DNA from: Actinobacteria bacterium UBA2184
Lineage (GTDB): Bacteria; Actinomycetota; Coriobacteriia; Anaerosomatales; Anaerosomataceae
Length of the DNA: 19,503 bases
Direction of reading: 5' to 3'
Assembly (NCBI GenBank): GCA_002328745.1
Contig: DCVQ01000026.1
Span: forward strand, 12,955-32,457
Shown: in pieces, positions 6,974 through 14,624 of the stretch
Numbering within the stretch: the stretch's first letter is position 1
Layout of the letters: each line of letters begins with the position of its first letter
Made by a program: the position numbers and the translations under genes
The notes under the pieces: generated by a model
What the model saw: only the letters and a program-made list of their open reading frames with translations
Databases searched by the model: none
What the model was told of the DNA's origin: nothing

Positions 6974-8703
6974 TGTGTGGCATCTGCGGCATTGTCGGGC
7001 GTATGGATCCTGCGCTGGCCGACCGAATGCTATCCAGCATTCGACATCGCGGGCCCGATTCGTTTGATCTTCTGTCGACCTTGGGGTCATCTGTCGGGGG
7101 ATGCCGTCTCGGAATCGTTGGTTCTCCCATGTCCCCGATGCCGCGAGCAGAAGGCGGGTCGTTGGTTCTCTTGAATGGCGAGTTGTACGACTACCGCGGA
7201 CTTGCTGATGGGCTGGGCCTCGCGACTCTCGATCCGCTGGATCCGGAAGCGGATCTGATCCACCGGCTAGCGCAGTACGATGGCCTTCACGGGCTGACGC
7301 GCCTTCGAGGGATGTTCTCTGTCGTTGTGATGGACGACAAACGCACACTATTGGCGCGCGACCGACTTGGAATCAAGCCGCTGTTCTACTCGGTGGTGGA
7401 TGGCGAAGTCGTGTTTGGCTCAGAGATGAAGGCAGTCCTGGCGGACCCGAGAGTGCCGACGATGCTCGACGAGCAAGCGCTCGATGAGACTGCTGTCTTT
7501 GGGTACATCAGCTCGCCCGACCGAACGCCATTCGCCAACATCAAACAGGTTCCGCCGGGAAGCATCGTCGAAGTCTCCGACGGGCGAGTCCGAGTCCATA
7601 GGTACTGGGAGCCCGAGCCAGCGCGACATGTCGGCGCCGAATCCTGCGCGGACTCCGCGGAAGCTGTGCTCGACTGTCTGCGAAACGGCCTTGAGCAGAT
7701 GTTGCAGCATGATCCACTGGAGAAGGGGTTCTACCTCTCAGGGGGTGTCGACTCGTCGTTGCTGGTCATGCTCGCTGCGCAGGCGCATGGTGAGGCCCCG
7801 TTGACGTTCACCTTGGCGGATCGCGATGACACCCCGGATCTTCTCGCCGCAAGAGCAGTCGCCAACGCGGTGGGTGCCAACCACCACGAATTCCGCGTGA
7901 CGCTGGATGACTACCTCCAAGAACTCCCCATCTTCGTGCAGCACTACGAGAACGTCATCGCTGGTGGAGTGTTCGACATCCATGGAGGCATGGCGTATCA
8001 GATGCTGTCACGCAAAATCTCGGAGCATGTTCGAGTCGCATTCTCCGGAGAGGGCGCAGACGAGCTCTTCGGCGGATACTACTGGTCCTACACTCACCCG
8101 CTTGGTTTCTCCGACCGAATTCGTGGACGACTCGAGGCCATTGGGTCTCCAGACGCAGTGGCTGAGCAGGTGGACGCCCTGTTCCCGCGACCCGAAGACG
8201 AATCCGCCTATCGCCGCAATCTGTTCGACTTCCTGATTCGCGGCGGCCTCTCCAACTACCACCTTTGGAGCGTGGACCGATCTTGCTCTGCGTTCGGTTT
8301 CGAAGTTCGGCCCGCATATCTTCATGACGATCTAGTGGAACTGGCGCTTTCGCTTCCGGTAGAGGCCAAGGTCCTCGGGCGTGACACAAAACGTGTTCTG
8401 AAGGCGGCGGCGAGGCCAGTGTTTGAGCACTACGGGGTATCGCACCTTCTCGGGCGGCAGAAGTTCGGGATGCCGGCAGCCGTGGATCGGATAGCACCAC
8501 AAGTCGAAGACCTCGCGTGCGGGTTGGTGTCGGATGCCGATCTTGCCTCCCATCCGTCCCGGCGTTTGGTAAAGTCTCCGCTCGATGCTGTGATGTTCGA
8601 CCTCTTCCACTACGTGTTCGTGGAGAATCGCGGAGCACTGCCGGCGGGCTTCGATGTCAGGGAGTTCTATAGGAGTGGCGACCGTGCGCGTATGTATCGT
8701 TAG
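6973..8703 (+). CDS. Asparagine synthase (glutamine-hydrolysing) family protein
   Basis: Read from ATG 6973 (TGATG overlap with the previous stop), the 576-residue protein begins MCGICGIVG, so Cys2 becomes the N-terminal nucleophile of a class II glutamine amidotransferase domain. RHRGPDS, NGELYDY and RDRLGIKPLFY are further family motifs. The C-terminal ATP-pyrophosphatase domain has LSGGVDSS (255-262), the PPi loop, and SGEGADELFGGYYW. Both half-sites look intact, so it should move ammonia from glutamine to an adenylated carboxylate. Paralogues act as lasso-peptide cyclases, but those generally lack the glutaminase Cys. In this operon it may amidate the peptide (C-terminus or an acidic side chain), which is inference; plain asparagine synthesis is less likely given the setting. 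Confidence 0.9.
   Translation: MCGICGIVGRMDPALADRMLSSIRHRGPDSFDLLSTLGSSVGGCRLGIVGSPMSPMPRAEGGSLVLLNGELYDYRGLADGLGLATLDPLDPEADLIHRLAQYDGLHGLTRLRGMFSVVVMDDKRTLLARDRLGIKPLFYSVVDGEVVFGSEMKAVLADPRVPTMLDEQALDETAVFGYISSPDRTPFANIKQVPPGSIVEVSDGRVRVHRYWEPEPARHVGAESCADSAEAVLDCLRNGLEQMLQHDPLEKGFYLSGGVDSSLLVMLAAQAHGEAPLTFTLADRDDTPDLLAARAVANAVGANHHEFRVTLDDYLQELPIFVQHYENVIAGGVFDIHGGMAYQMLSRKISEHVRVAFSGEGADELFGGYYWSYTHPLGFSDRIRGRLEAIGSPDAVAEQVDALFPRPEDESAYRRNLFDFLIRGGLSNYHLWSVDRSCSAFGFEVRPAYLHDDLVELALSLPVEAKVLGRDTKRVLKAAARPVFEHYGVSHLLGRQKFGMPAAVDRIAPQVEDLACGLVSDADLASHPSRRLVKSPLDAVMFDLFHYVFVENRGALPAGFDVREFYRSGDRARMYR
8671..8675 (+). promoter_or_regulatory. Ribosome binding site that sets the glycosyltransferase start
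   Basis: AGGAG lies eight bases before GTG 8684, ideal spacing. It favours that start over the in-frame ATG 8654 and GTG 8675, and the protein then begins VRVCIVSKFPP, the usual first beta strand of a GT-B fold. Confidence 0.6.
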
Positions 8704-9619
8704 CAAGTTCCCGCCGATCGAGGGCGGAATCGCCGCACGCACCTACTGGCGTGTGCGCAGGTTGCTGGACGCTGGACACGAGGTGGCGGTTGTCACGAAC
8801 GCCGGAAGTGTCGAGCAGGAGTATAGAATCGTCGGCTGTGATGAGCATATCGACTGGCTTGTCCGGGAGCGAGGGCTGCATCTTCACGATGTTTCAGGGC
8901 CAGTTCCGTGGCACGTGCCCTGTAGCCCTGACTACCTGGGACGGCTTCTGAACGAGATCCTCCTCGTATTGCGATCGGGTGAGTGGGACCGGATTGAGTC
9001 CGACTACCTGGTACCGTATGGAATTGCCGCGTACTTGGCTTCGAAGCTAACGGGCGTACCGCACATCGTTCGGCATGGGGGAAGCGACATCGCCAAGTTT
9101 CTAGACCACCCCGCTTACAGCACGATGCTCCACGGTGTACTCCATGACGCCCAGCTAGTGATCACCGACGACTATCACGAACACATCATCCGTGACACCG
9201 GGGCGAAGACGGAGACCAGGCCTATATATGAGATCTACGAATCCGCCTTCGAGCGCAAGAGCGGTTCTCGTGTCTCGGGCAGTCCGATGGTCTTCGCGTA
9301 CATCGGAAAGGTCAATCACCATTGGCGTCGCAAGGGTCTGGACAAGATAGTCGACTGGTACGCGGAGCAGGACCGATCGAAGACGATCTTGCGGATCGTC
9401 GGTCAAGGGGTCGGGGAATCGGATTTTGCCGGGTGGGCCGGTGAGCGCCTTGGGGCGAGCCCGTTGCTCGAGCCATTCGTGCCACCATGGGACATGCCGG
9501 AGCTGCTGGATTCAGTTGACGGCGTTCTTGTGCTTGACTCTGATCACGTGGTGAAGAACACGTCGATGCTGGCGATGGAGGCCCGACAAATGGGGATTCG
9601 AGTCATCGAGTCGCTCTAG
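8684..9619 (+). CDS. Family 4-like (GT-B) glycosyltransferase, probably C-terminally truncated
   Basis: The 311-residue protein starts in the last 20 bases of the synthetase gene. CIVSKFPPIEGGIAARTY is the classic glycine-rich acceptor-side loop of GT4 enzymes; IVRHGGSDIAKFL and FAYIGKVNHHWRRKGLDKIV (donor-domain opening) support the family. GT4 enzymes transfer sugars from nucleotide donors to lipids, proteins or small molecules. Family members usually have 350-400 residues and continue well beyond the E-A-x-x-x-G-x-x-V-I segment; this one stops just after MEARQMGIRVIESL. Downstream sequence in another frame reads QAQAWFVGLYRKLSR, which may be a lost tail. It is the last gene of the operon and may glycosylate the peptide, if still active. 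Confidence 0.8.
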   Translation: MRVCIVSKFPPIEGGIAARTYWRVRRLLDAGHEVAVVTNAGSVEQEYRIVGCDEHIDWLVRERGLHLHDVSGPVPWHVPCSPDYLGRLLNEILLVLRSGEWDRIESDYLVPYGIAAYLASKLTGVPHIVRHGGSDIAKFLDHPAYSTMLHGVLHDAQLVITDDYHEHIIRDTGAKTETRPIYEIYESAFERKSGSRVSGSPMVFAYIGKVNHHWRRKGLDKIVDWYAEQDRSKTILRIVGQGVGESDFAGWAGERLGASPLLEPFVPPWDMPELLDSVDGVLVLDSDHVVKNTSMLAMEARQMGIRVIESL

Positions 9620-9925
9620 TCGCATGGCCCAGCGGTCATCTTGGGCGGCGCCCCCTACGGCAAGCGCAAGCGTGGTTCGTCGGGCTCTACCGCAAGCTCT
9701 CGCGGGGCACTTGTGACTGCCCGTTATTGCTCACGAGGGATAGAGGACAATCTCGGGCGCAGTTCGCGCCCCACGGTCGTCCCCGTCGAGCGCTTGAGAG
9801 ACGGGGACGCCCCGGGCTTCGCGGATGCGCCGAGGGTCGCGACGGTACTTCCGATGAAGACTCAGCCGTCTTGCCGAGTACGCCCATCTCCTCAGCGTGT
9901 CAGCACAGCGTGAGACACTGCATGC
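9620..9925. other. Intergenic region between the operon and the nuclease-domain gene
   Basis: This 306-base region may begin with decayed coding sequence from the glycosyltransferase C-terminus (about 9620-9710). It then holds a 10-bp-stem hairpin (9778-9809) and the upstream region of the large gene. No convincing promoter hexamers were found. Confidence 0.4.
9778..9809. terminator. Strong hairpin after the peptide operon
   Basis: CGTCCCCGTC (9778-9787) pairs perfectly with GACGGGGACG (9800-9809) across a 12-base loop. It lies about 160 bases after the glycosyltransferase stop and before the next gene. There is no T-run, so a terminator is likely but not proven; a regulatory palindrome is the alternative. 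Confidence 0.4.
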
Positions 9926-12900
9926 ATGAACAGACCGCCTACAGCACCGAAGTACGAGGATCCGGATGGTCCATTCTTGCAGCGTGTTGACCTCCGCTCC
10001 TTATCCGCTGATCTCGATGGTTTCGATTCCGCCGCACTCGTACGCGAACTCGCCGCTCTGCAGCTCTGCCCGGAGAACGCGGAAAAGGCGCTCCGACTCG
10101 AGGCGGCGGTTGCGGCGAGTATTGGGGCAGCGCCTAGGCGCGCCATGCAAGATGGAGCAGGTTCCTCGAATGCGCACCACGTGTTCCTGCGTGATTCTGC
10201 GCTCAAGTACTTGGCTGCTCGTGAAGACCCTCTTCCCGGACCCGTGTGTCGGGAGATCCTGTTCGAGCAGCAGGGTCGCCTCGTGTTGCCCGGACAAGAT
10301 CCCGGCGGGGTACACACGCTCGAGCTGATTGCGCGGACCCTGTTCCTGCATCCATCCGCGGGCTCACTTGCTGGAATTGACCGTGCGAAAGACGTACTTC
10401 GCGCCGGTCTCGCGTTGAGTCATCGCATGTGCGGCGATGCCGGTCTTTCGCCCAGCAGCGGATTCCTCAGTGGCGCCGGCGAGGAGCTGAGTATCCCGCC
10501 CGAGTCCGTACTGCACGAGCTGTCACAAGCAGTGGTCTTCGATGCGGCCGACCTCGGTGCCTTGATGTCGAATTGTCGCTTCTCGGAGGAAGGACTCGGC
10601 CGACTCATCTGTGACCAGGGCGCTGTCGACCTGGAATCGTTCGACCCTGATGACAACGAACTTCTTTGGCACCCTCTGCTCTCTATCAACGGCGGAGTGA
10701 TCATCGCGTTGCCATATGCGCTCGTGCCTGCCATGACGCGCGCCGCCGTATCAGCTCTCGAAGCTGAGGGCAGCCTTCCAGAGTTCGCCAAGATGTTCGA
10801 GCACACGGTGGGTATGCACTTGGACCAGATGCTCGCACCGCTGGGCCTGAAGGCGGCGGCGTATCTCGGTTCTCCACCCGCTGGCGCTCACCTATTCTTG
10901 TGCGCCTCGGACACAGACAAGGCGGTGCTCATTGCCTGTCTGACCGACGCAAGCGAGAACGTGTCTGCAGTGGGCCCCTGGTCCGTCCAAGATCGAGTGG
11001 ACGAGCTTCTCAAGACAGCCGAGGCGAAGGCGCGAACCCTGAAGCGCAAGCAAGGTGTCCGTGACGTCACCTTACTCGTGACCCTTCAGCGGTTGTGCCG
11101 TAACGGGGTCGCGTCGCTGGCCTGGACTCCGTCCCCAAAGGGCTTCGATCGGGTCGCGATGATGTCGCTCGAAGAACTTCGTGTCCTCGCAGACTCGATA
11201 GGTGGCCGCCCTCGTCGACTGCACTACTTCCTTCAGGATCTACAGACGCTGCGTCAAGACAACTTCGTTCGAACGTGGAGCATCCTGGATCTCTTCAAGC
11301 TCTGGGAGGACAAGGGTGATGGCTTCTACCTGGGCGACGATGTTGCTCGTTCTGGGATCGGTGTGGTTCTCGACACATCTTCTGGGGGCGACCTCAGAAG
11401 GGAGGTTGCACGCAAGGTGGGCAGACGCGTCTGCCCGGGGTACGAGTCCGGAACGCTCCTTGAAGTCGAACAGCATTTCAAGGAGCTTGCAGTACCCATC
11501 TTCCAGCCCAGCATCGCGGAGCACCCAGCGCTGTGTCTTCGCGCTGGCCCCTGCTCGGTGTGGGTCGTTGCCCCGGAGCTCGCCGAGGGCTTGCCCACCC
11601 CGATGGAGGCGCAGCTCATCGAGGTTCTCGCCTACTGGCTGTGGCGCCTCGCCGGGCCGCTCGGCCAAGCCTTTGATGATGTCGGACTTGATCTGTTCGT
11701 GATCTCGTTGGTGCTCGAATCCCCTGAGACGTGGGCTCGGGTGTGCACGGGGCAGGAGCTCGAGGCATCAGGCGACCTGGCCAAGGTGGTCCCCCAGGCA
11801 CCTGATCGCTTGGAGGTGCGTCTCCTTCCTGGCTTCGCGTTGCGTTCAGTCGACTCAAGCGATGCCGAGATCGATCTCTTCGCAATGATTCTCGACGGCC
11901 TCGGCGTGATGCTCGGTGATGATGCGGCGCCGCACCTTCACGCTGCACGTGAGAGTCTCACGCGGTGGGCCAGAAGCAATGAGTGCAGGATGATGAACAC
12001 TTTCCGCGGCGACCGGGAGATCGACCCTCGAGGGCTTACACAACCGCACGAAGCGCCCCGCTCCTTGCAGAACCGTGTGCTTGACGGGCTCGGTGTTGAC
12101 GCGACGAAGAGGGGTTGGCTCGGAGAGCCGATTGACGGTGAGCGTCATGTCGGCGCGCTTCTTGTCCAGATGGTTCACTCGCTGTACGAACAGTTAGCCT
12201 TGGAAGTCGCCCGATACGACGAGCATCTCTTACCGATGCTGATTCACGAATGCGAGGCGCAGCTCTTCGCAACGAGAGTCGACGAGCAGACTCGTGCTCG
12301 CGCTCACTCGTGCTTCGGCGACGTCGAAGACATGCTGACGCGAGATGCTCGCAAGACCTCGGAGCGGGCGTCGGTAGCGATCGCTAGCCGCTTCTTGGTC
12401 GAATATGTGACTGCGATTCCTCCCGTCGGGGTCAGGCGCGCCTCACACGGCGACATCGACGGCTTGTTGTCACGCGCGGTTGTCTTGCTCGACTTCGCCC
12501 ACGAAGCGGAGCTCAGCAAAGTCGGGATGGGGCCCACAAGCGCAGAGATGCTTGCGTCTGGCCGGGTCGGCTTGTCCAGACAGGATCACTTCTTCGACGC
12601 GCAGGCGCTGTATCTGACGGACATCCTTCGCATCCAGCTGGCGCCTGAGAACGACGAAGCGGGCGCCCCGACGGTTCCGACACCCTCCCAAATGGACGCT
12701 GCACTCAGCGCGGAGCTCGGCCTCGACATGCAGTCGCTCCTAGATGTTGTGGACGATCTTAGCGAGCTCGCATCGGCATCCCCATCCGGCCTCGGGGTCC
12801 TGCCCGAAGGGGAGTGCATCAAGCGCATCGCTTGTGCCGGGCGCATCACCATTTCTACCGCACGCCGCCTGGTCGATAGGCTCGCGCTGCGGCCACGAGA

Positions 12901-13603
12901 CGTGTTCGAGGACCCTCCGGAAGGCCTGGACCAGCATGATGTGCTGCCCTGGAGGGTCGGCCGCAAGTACTCATACATCGCTCGCCCGCTCATCTGTGTT
13001 GAGAGTGGCGGAAGAACGATGGTGTATTGGGGTCCACGACACCTATTCAGCTCAGTGCGCCAGACCCTGCTTCAAGTGGCGCAGGGGAGGTTCCGAGGGC
13101 AATCCGAGGAGATGAAGAGCTTCCAAGGGCGACTCAGGCATCTACGAGGCGAGCAGTTCGGTGACCAGGTCGCGCGAATGCTTCAAGCGCTCCCCGATGT
13201 GGATGTGACCCCGCGTTTCAAGGGTTGGGCGAAGTACCGACTGCCGCACGAGCTCGGCGACATCGATGTCCTCGCTGCAGATCACGAGGCGGGGATCTTG
13301 TGGGCGATCGAGTGCAAGAACTTCGAGATGACAATCGTTCCGGCCGACCTTCAGAACGACATCCACGAGATCGAGAAGGCAATCGGGAAGCAGTTGAGGC
13401 GGGCTGAGTGGCTACAGGACAATCCTCACGCAACCCAGGCTTGCCTGAGGCTCCTCGACACCGAGTACGAGGTCCGACCGCTGATCGTGCTTGCGGCGCT
13501 GCAGCTCCCCGCTTACCTCTCGGAGCCCGAAGTGCCCATCGTGCACAGCGACGGTCTTCTCGACTTCATTCGCCAACGGGGCGCCTCCATACCGCCTTCG
13601 TGA
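9926..13603 (+). CDS. Large protein of unknown function with C-terminal PD-(D/E)XK nuclease domain
   Basis: A 1225-residue protein from ATG 9926 with only a weak ribosome site. Residues 1 to about 1050 match no family I recognise and are mixed helix and strand. Near the C-terminus, LGDIDVLAAD (D1112, D1114) followed by ILWAIECKNFE (E1129, K1131) forms the D...E-x-K active site of PD-(D/E)XK nucleases, close to the Mrr/NERD style of restriction-like domain; a following helix (DLQNDIHEIEKAIGKQLRR) fits the fold. No methyltransferase, helicase or toxin/antitoxin partner is adjacent. A stand-alone anti-phage or anti-plasmid nuclease carried as island cargo is plausible, but this is inference. It has its own upstream region and is separated from the peptide operon by 306 bases with a hairpin. 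Confidence 0.75.
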   Translation: MNRPPTAPKYEDPDGPFLQRVDLRSLSADLDGFDSAALVRELAALQLCPENAEKALRLEAAVAASIGAAPRRAMQDGAGSSNAHHVFLRDSALKYLAAREDPLPGPVCREILFEQQGRLVLPGQDPGGVHTLELIARTLFLHPSAGSLAGIDRAKDVLRAGLALSHRMCGDAGLSPSSGFLSGAGEELSIPPESVLHELSQAVVFDAADLGALMSNCRFSEEGLGRLICDQGAVDLESFDPDDNELLWHPLLSINGGVIIALPYALVPAMTRAAVSALEAEGSLPEFAKMFEHTVGMHLDQMLAPLGLKAAAYLGSPPAGAHLFLCASDTDKAVLIACLTDASENVSAVGPWSVQDRVDELLKTAEAKARTLKRKQGVRDVTLLVTLQRLCRNGVASLAWTPSPKGFDRVAMMSLEELRVLADSIGGRPRRLHYFLQDLQTLRQDNFVRTWSILDLFKLWEDKGDGFYLGDDVARSGIGVVLDTSSGGDLRREVARKVGRRVCPGYESGTLLEVEQHFKELAVPIFQPSIAEHPALCLRAGPCSVWVVAPELAEGLPTPMEAQLIEVLAYWLWRLAGPLGQAFDDVGLDLFVISLVLESPETWARVCTGQELEASGDLAKVVPQAPDRLEVRLLPGFALRSVDSSDAEIDLFAMILDGLGVMLGDDAAPHLHAARESLTRWARSNECRMMNTFRGDREIDPRGLTQPHEAPRSLQNRVLDGLGVDATKRGWLGEPIDGERHVGALLVQMVHSLYEQLALEVARYDEHLLPMLIHECEAQLFATRVDEQTRARAHSCFGDVEDMLTRDARKTSERASVAIASRFLVEYVTAIPPVGVRRASHGDIDGLLSRAVVLLDFAHEAELSKVGMGPTSAEMLASGRVGLSRQDHFFDAQALYLTDILRIQLAPENDEAGAPTVPTPSQMDAALSAELGLDMQSLLDVVDDLSELASASPSGLGVLPEGECIKRIACAGRITISTARRLVDRLALRPRDVFEDPPEGLDQHDVLPWRVGRKYSYIARPLICVESGGRTMVYWGPRHLFSSVRQTLLQVAQGRFRGQSEEMKSFQGRLRHLRGEQFGDQVARMLQALPDVDVTPRFKGWAKYRLPHELGDIDVLAADHEAGILWAIECKNFEMTIVPADLQNDIHEIEKAIGKQLRRAEWLQDNPHATQACLRLLDTEYEVRPLIVLAALQLPAYLSEPEVPIVHSDGLLDFIRQRGASIPPS

Positions 13604-13846
13604 CAAGTACGCGCCTCTTCGCACGACTGGTATCGCAGACGGCAGCACGCGCAGTCGTCGAGACGTGAATCTAGGCCGGAGGACCGATCAGCCAACCCGC
13701 GACGGCGCCGGAGGGGGGTGCGCCGGATTTGTCGCCCGATCTGCCCCCAAATGCCTGGTGACTGTTGGTCCTCGTTGGTACCTATTGGGACTCGCCGCAG
13801 CTCCGCGATACCAACGAGTCCCAATAGCCACAAGCACATTCAGGAT
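13604..13846. other. Non-coding right end of the island
   Basis: No supported gene. The stretch holds an imperfect long-loop inverted repeat just after the nuclease gene (ACGACTG 13623-13629 with CAGTCGT 13652-13658), a 15-base repeat (13726-13740) also found at the far right end of the window, and the crossed inverted repeats at 13773-13827. Integrase or excisionase binding sites would be expected here in an intact element. Confidence 0.45.
13773..13827. repeat. Crossed (pseudoknot-like) inverted repeats next to attR
   Basis: Arm B CTATTGGGACTCG (13782-13794) is perfectly complementary to CGAGTCCCAATAG (13815-13827). Arm A CGTTGGTA (13773-13780) is complementary to TACCAACG (13809-13816). 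The order is A, B, A', B', so the two stems cannot nest: both form only as a pseudoknot in RNA, or as alternative cruciforms in DNA. Confidence 0.65.
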
Positions 13847-13868
13847 TCGAATGTCCTTGGGGGCACCA
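13847..13868 (+). repeat. attR: duplicated tRNA 3' end
   Basis: TCGAATGTCCTTGGGGGCACCA repeats bases 1-22 with two mismatches, at the seventh and eighth positions, and an identical 14-base end including CCA. Upstream bases do not form a tRNA body and the T-stem is broken, so this is not a functional tRNA. Confidence 0.6.
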
Positions 13869-13892
13869 TAAAACCGCAGGTCAGTGGTCTGA

Positions 13893-13924
13893 GTAGCCCG
13901 ATTTCGAGTCTGAGATCGGGCTAC
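13893..13924 (+). terminator. Hairpin following the attR repeat
   Basis: GTAGCCCGAT (13893-13902) pairs with ATCGGGCTAC (13915-13924), and three further pairs (one G-T) extend the stem inward. It lies 24 bases after the duplicated CCA and could be the tRNA gene's original terminator, displaced by integration. The T-run after it (AAATGTCTTT) is weak. Confidence 0.5.
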
Positions 13925-13953
13925 AAATGTCTTTGGACTGAGGGCGGGTGTGA

Positions 13954-14106
13954 GGTAAAGGTGATGTTGGACTCGACTACACCGACGACGTCGATCTCAG
14001 GAAGAAGCTCGTCGTCTGGGAGGAGTTCTACAACGTGCACCGACCGCATGGGGGTCTCGGAGGAAAGACACCCTACGAGGTGCTTCGTGAGAAGACGGCG
14101 TCGTGA
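13954..14106 (+). pseudogene. 3' remnant of an IS481/IS3-type transposase
   Basis: The frame from 13954 to TGA 14104-14106 reads LDYTDDVDLRKKLVVWEEF, then YNVHRPHGGLGGKTPYEVLR, ending EKTAS. The YN-x2-RPH-x2-L-x-G-x-TP-x-E pattern is the conserved C-terminal end of rve-type DDE transposases of the IS481/IS3 group. About 50 codons remain of a gene normally of 300 or more; the catalytic D-D-E core is missing, and an in-frame stop lies just upstream at 13951. No terminal inverted repeats were identified. It sits just outside the island's right end, so it marks older insertion activity at the locus. Confidence 0.75.
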
Positions 14107-14188
14107 CACGCGTCAACCGAGGTTGGGGCCCTCACAGCTCCACTCAACCGTCCGAAGCACACCTACCCCCCGCCAGAGAAGAGCAGGT

Positions 14189-14216
14189 GAAGGGCCGCCA
14201 GTGATGGCGGCCCTTC
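14189..14216. terminator. Bidirectional terminator hairpin
   Basis: A perfect 12-bp stem (GAAGGGCCGCCA with TGGCGGCCCTTC) closes a GTGA tetraloop. It lies between the transposase remnant on the plus strand and the end of the minus-strand operon (stop at 14259), and probably ends transcription of the latter. Confidence 0.7.
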
Positions 14217-14258
14217 TGATCTCCACAAGCCTAGACTCGGCCTGGGGTCCCTCCGGCA

Positions 14259-14624
14259 TCACGCTCCCGGGGGAGTCAGGATGGAATCGACAGCTTCTCT
14301 CACCTGCGTCCAGTCGTCGATCCATCCAGAGAGTGCTTCTCGTCCAGCAGATGTGATCACGTAGTACTTCCGAGGCGGACCATTGCCAGTGGGTCGCGTC
14401 TGAACCATCACCAGACCTTGCTCGAAGAACGAGCGCAGGATGTGATAGATGGTGCCTTCTTCGATAGCCCCCGCCCCATCAGCTCCTTCGACGAGTCTGA
14501 CGACTTCGATGCCGTAGAGCGAGTGATCCGAACTCGCCAGGACGGCCAGCACGCGAAGCGCGTTCGCTCCGGATTGGATCTCGCGCCTGAACTTGCGGCG
14601 TGCGCCGTCCGTTGTTTCGGTCAC
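14259..14624 (-). CDS. PadR-family transcriptional regulator
   Basis: A 121-residue protein read from GTG 14624, which overlaps the stop of the upstream radical SAM gene by four bases (GTGA). ALRVLAVLASSDHSLYGIEVVRLVEG, EEGTIYHILRSFFEQGLV and KYYVITSAGREALSGW are the characteristic winged-helix segments of PadR proteins (Y-G-x-E/I, EGTIY-x-x-L, R-K-Y-Y-x-I-T-x-x-G). PadR proteins repress detoxification, efflux or metabolic genes and respond to small ligands. As the last gene of the minus-strand operon it may regulate its own operon or a distant target; no operator was identified. Confidence 0.9.
   Translation of the reverse strand: MTETTDGARRKFRREIQSGANALRVLAVLASSDHSLYGIEVVRLVEGADGAGAIEEGTIYHILRSFFEQGLVMVQTRPTGNGPPRKYYVITSAGREALSGWIDDWTQVREAVDSILTPPGA

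Larger units (their letters stand above)
1..13868. mobile_element. Putative genomic island integrated at a tRNA 3' end
   Basis: The segment is bounded by direct repeats of a tRNA 3' end (1-22 and 13847-13868; 20 of 22 bases agree and the last 14, CCTTGGGGGCACCA, are identical). The right copy has no tRNA body before it, as expected for the duplicated 3' end made by site-specific integration. Contents fit an accessory element: a conjugation coupling-protein fragment, a peptide-modification operon and a large nuclease-domain protein. No integrase, relaxase or excisionase is seen, so the island may be decayed, mobilised in trans, or only part of a larger nested element. The boundaries rest on one short repeat pair. 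Confidence 0.55.

Noticed and set aside
1549..9619. Classification of the operon as a lasso-peptide cluster.
   Set aside because: An RRE protein, YxxP leader and asparagine-synthetase homologue are present, but the B2 protease is missing, the core lacks ring-forming residues, and a radical SAM enzyme and Cys-rich core point elsewhere.
13688..13868. If the island circularised at the repeat pair, the coupling-protein frame would continue 52 further codons into the right end of the island.
   Set aside because: The added sequence shows no TraG motifs and covers the crossed inverted repeats, so the open frame is probably chance in GC-rich DNA.
33..13924. CRISPR array or tandem repeats within the island.
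   Set aside because: Only isolated hairpins and one short repeat pair were found; no regularly spaced repeats or cas genes.
13718..14356. 212-codon plus-strand frame spanning attR and the transposase remnant.
   Set aside because: It is Ser/Arg-rich, crosses two hairpins and is out of frame with the recognisable transposase tail.
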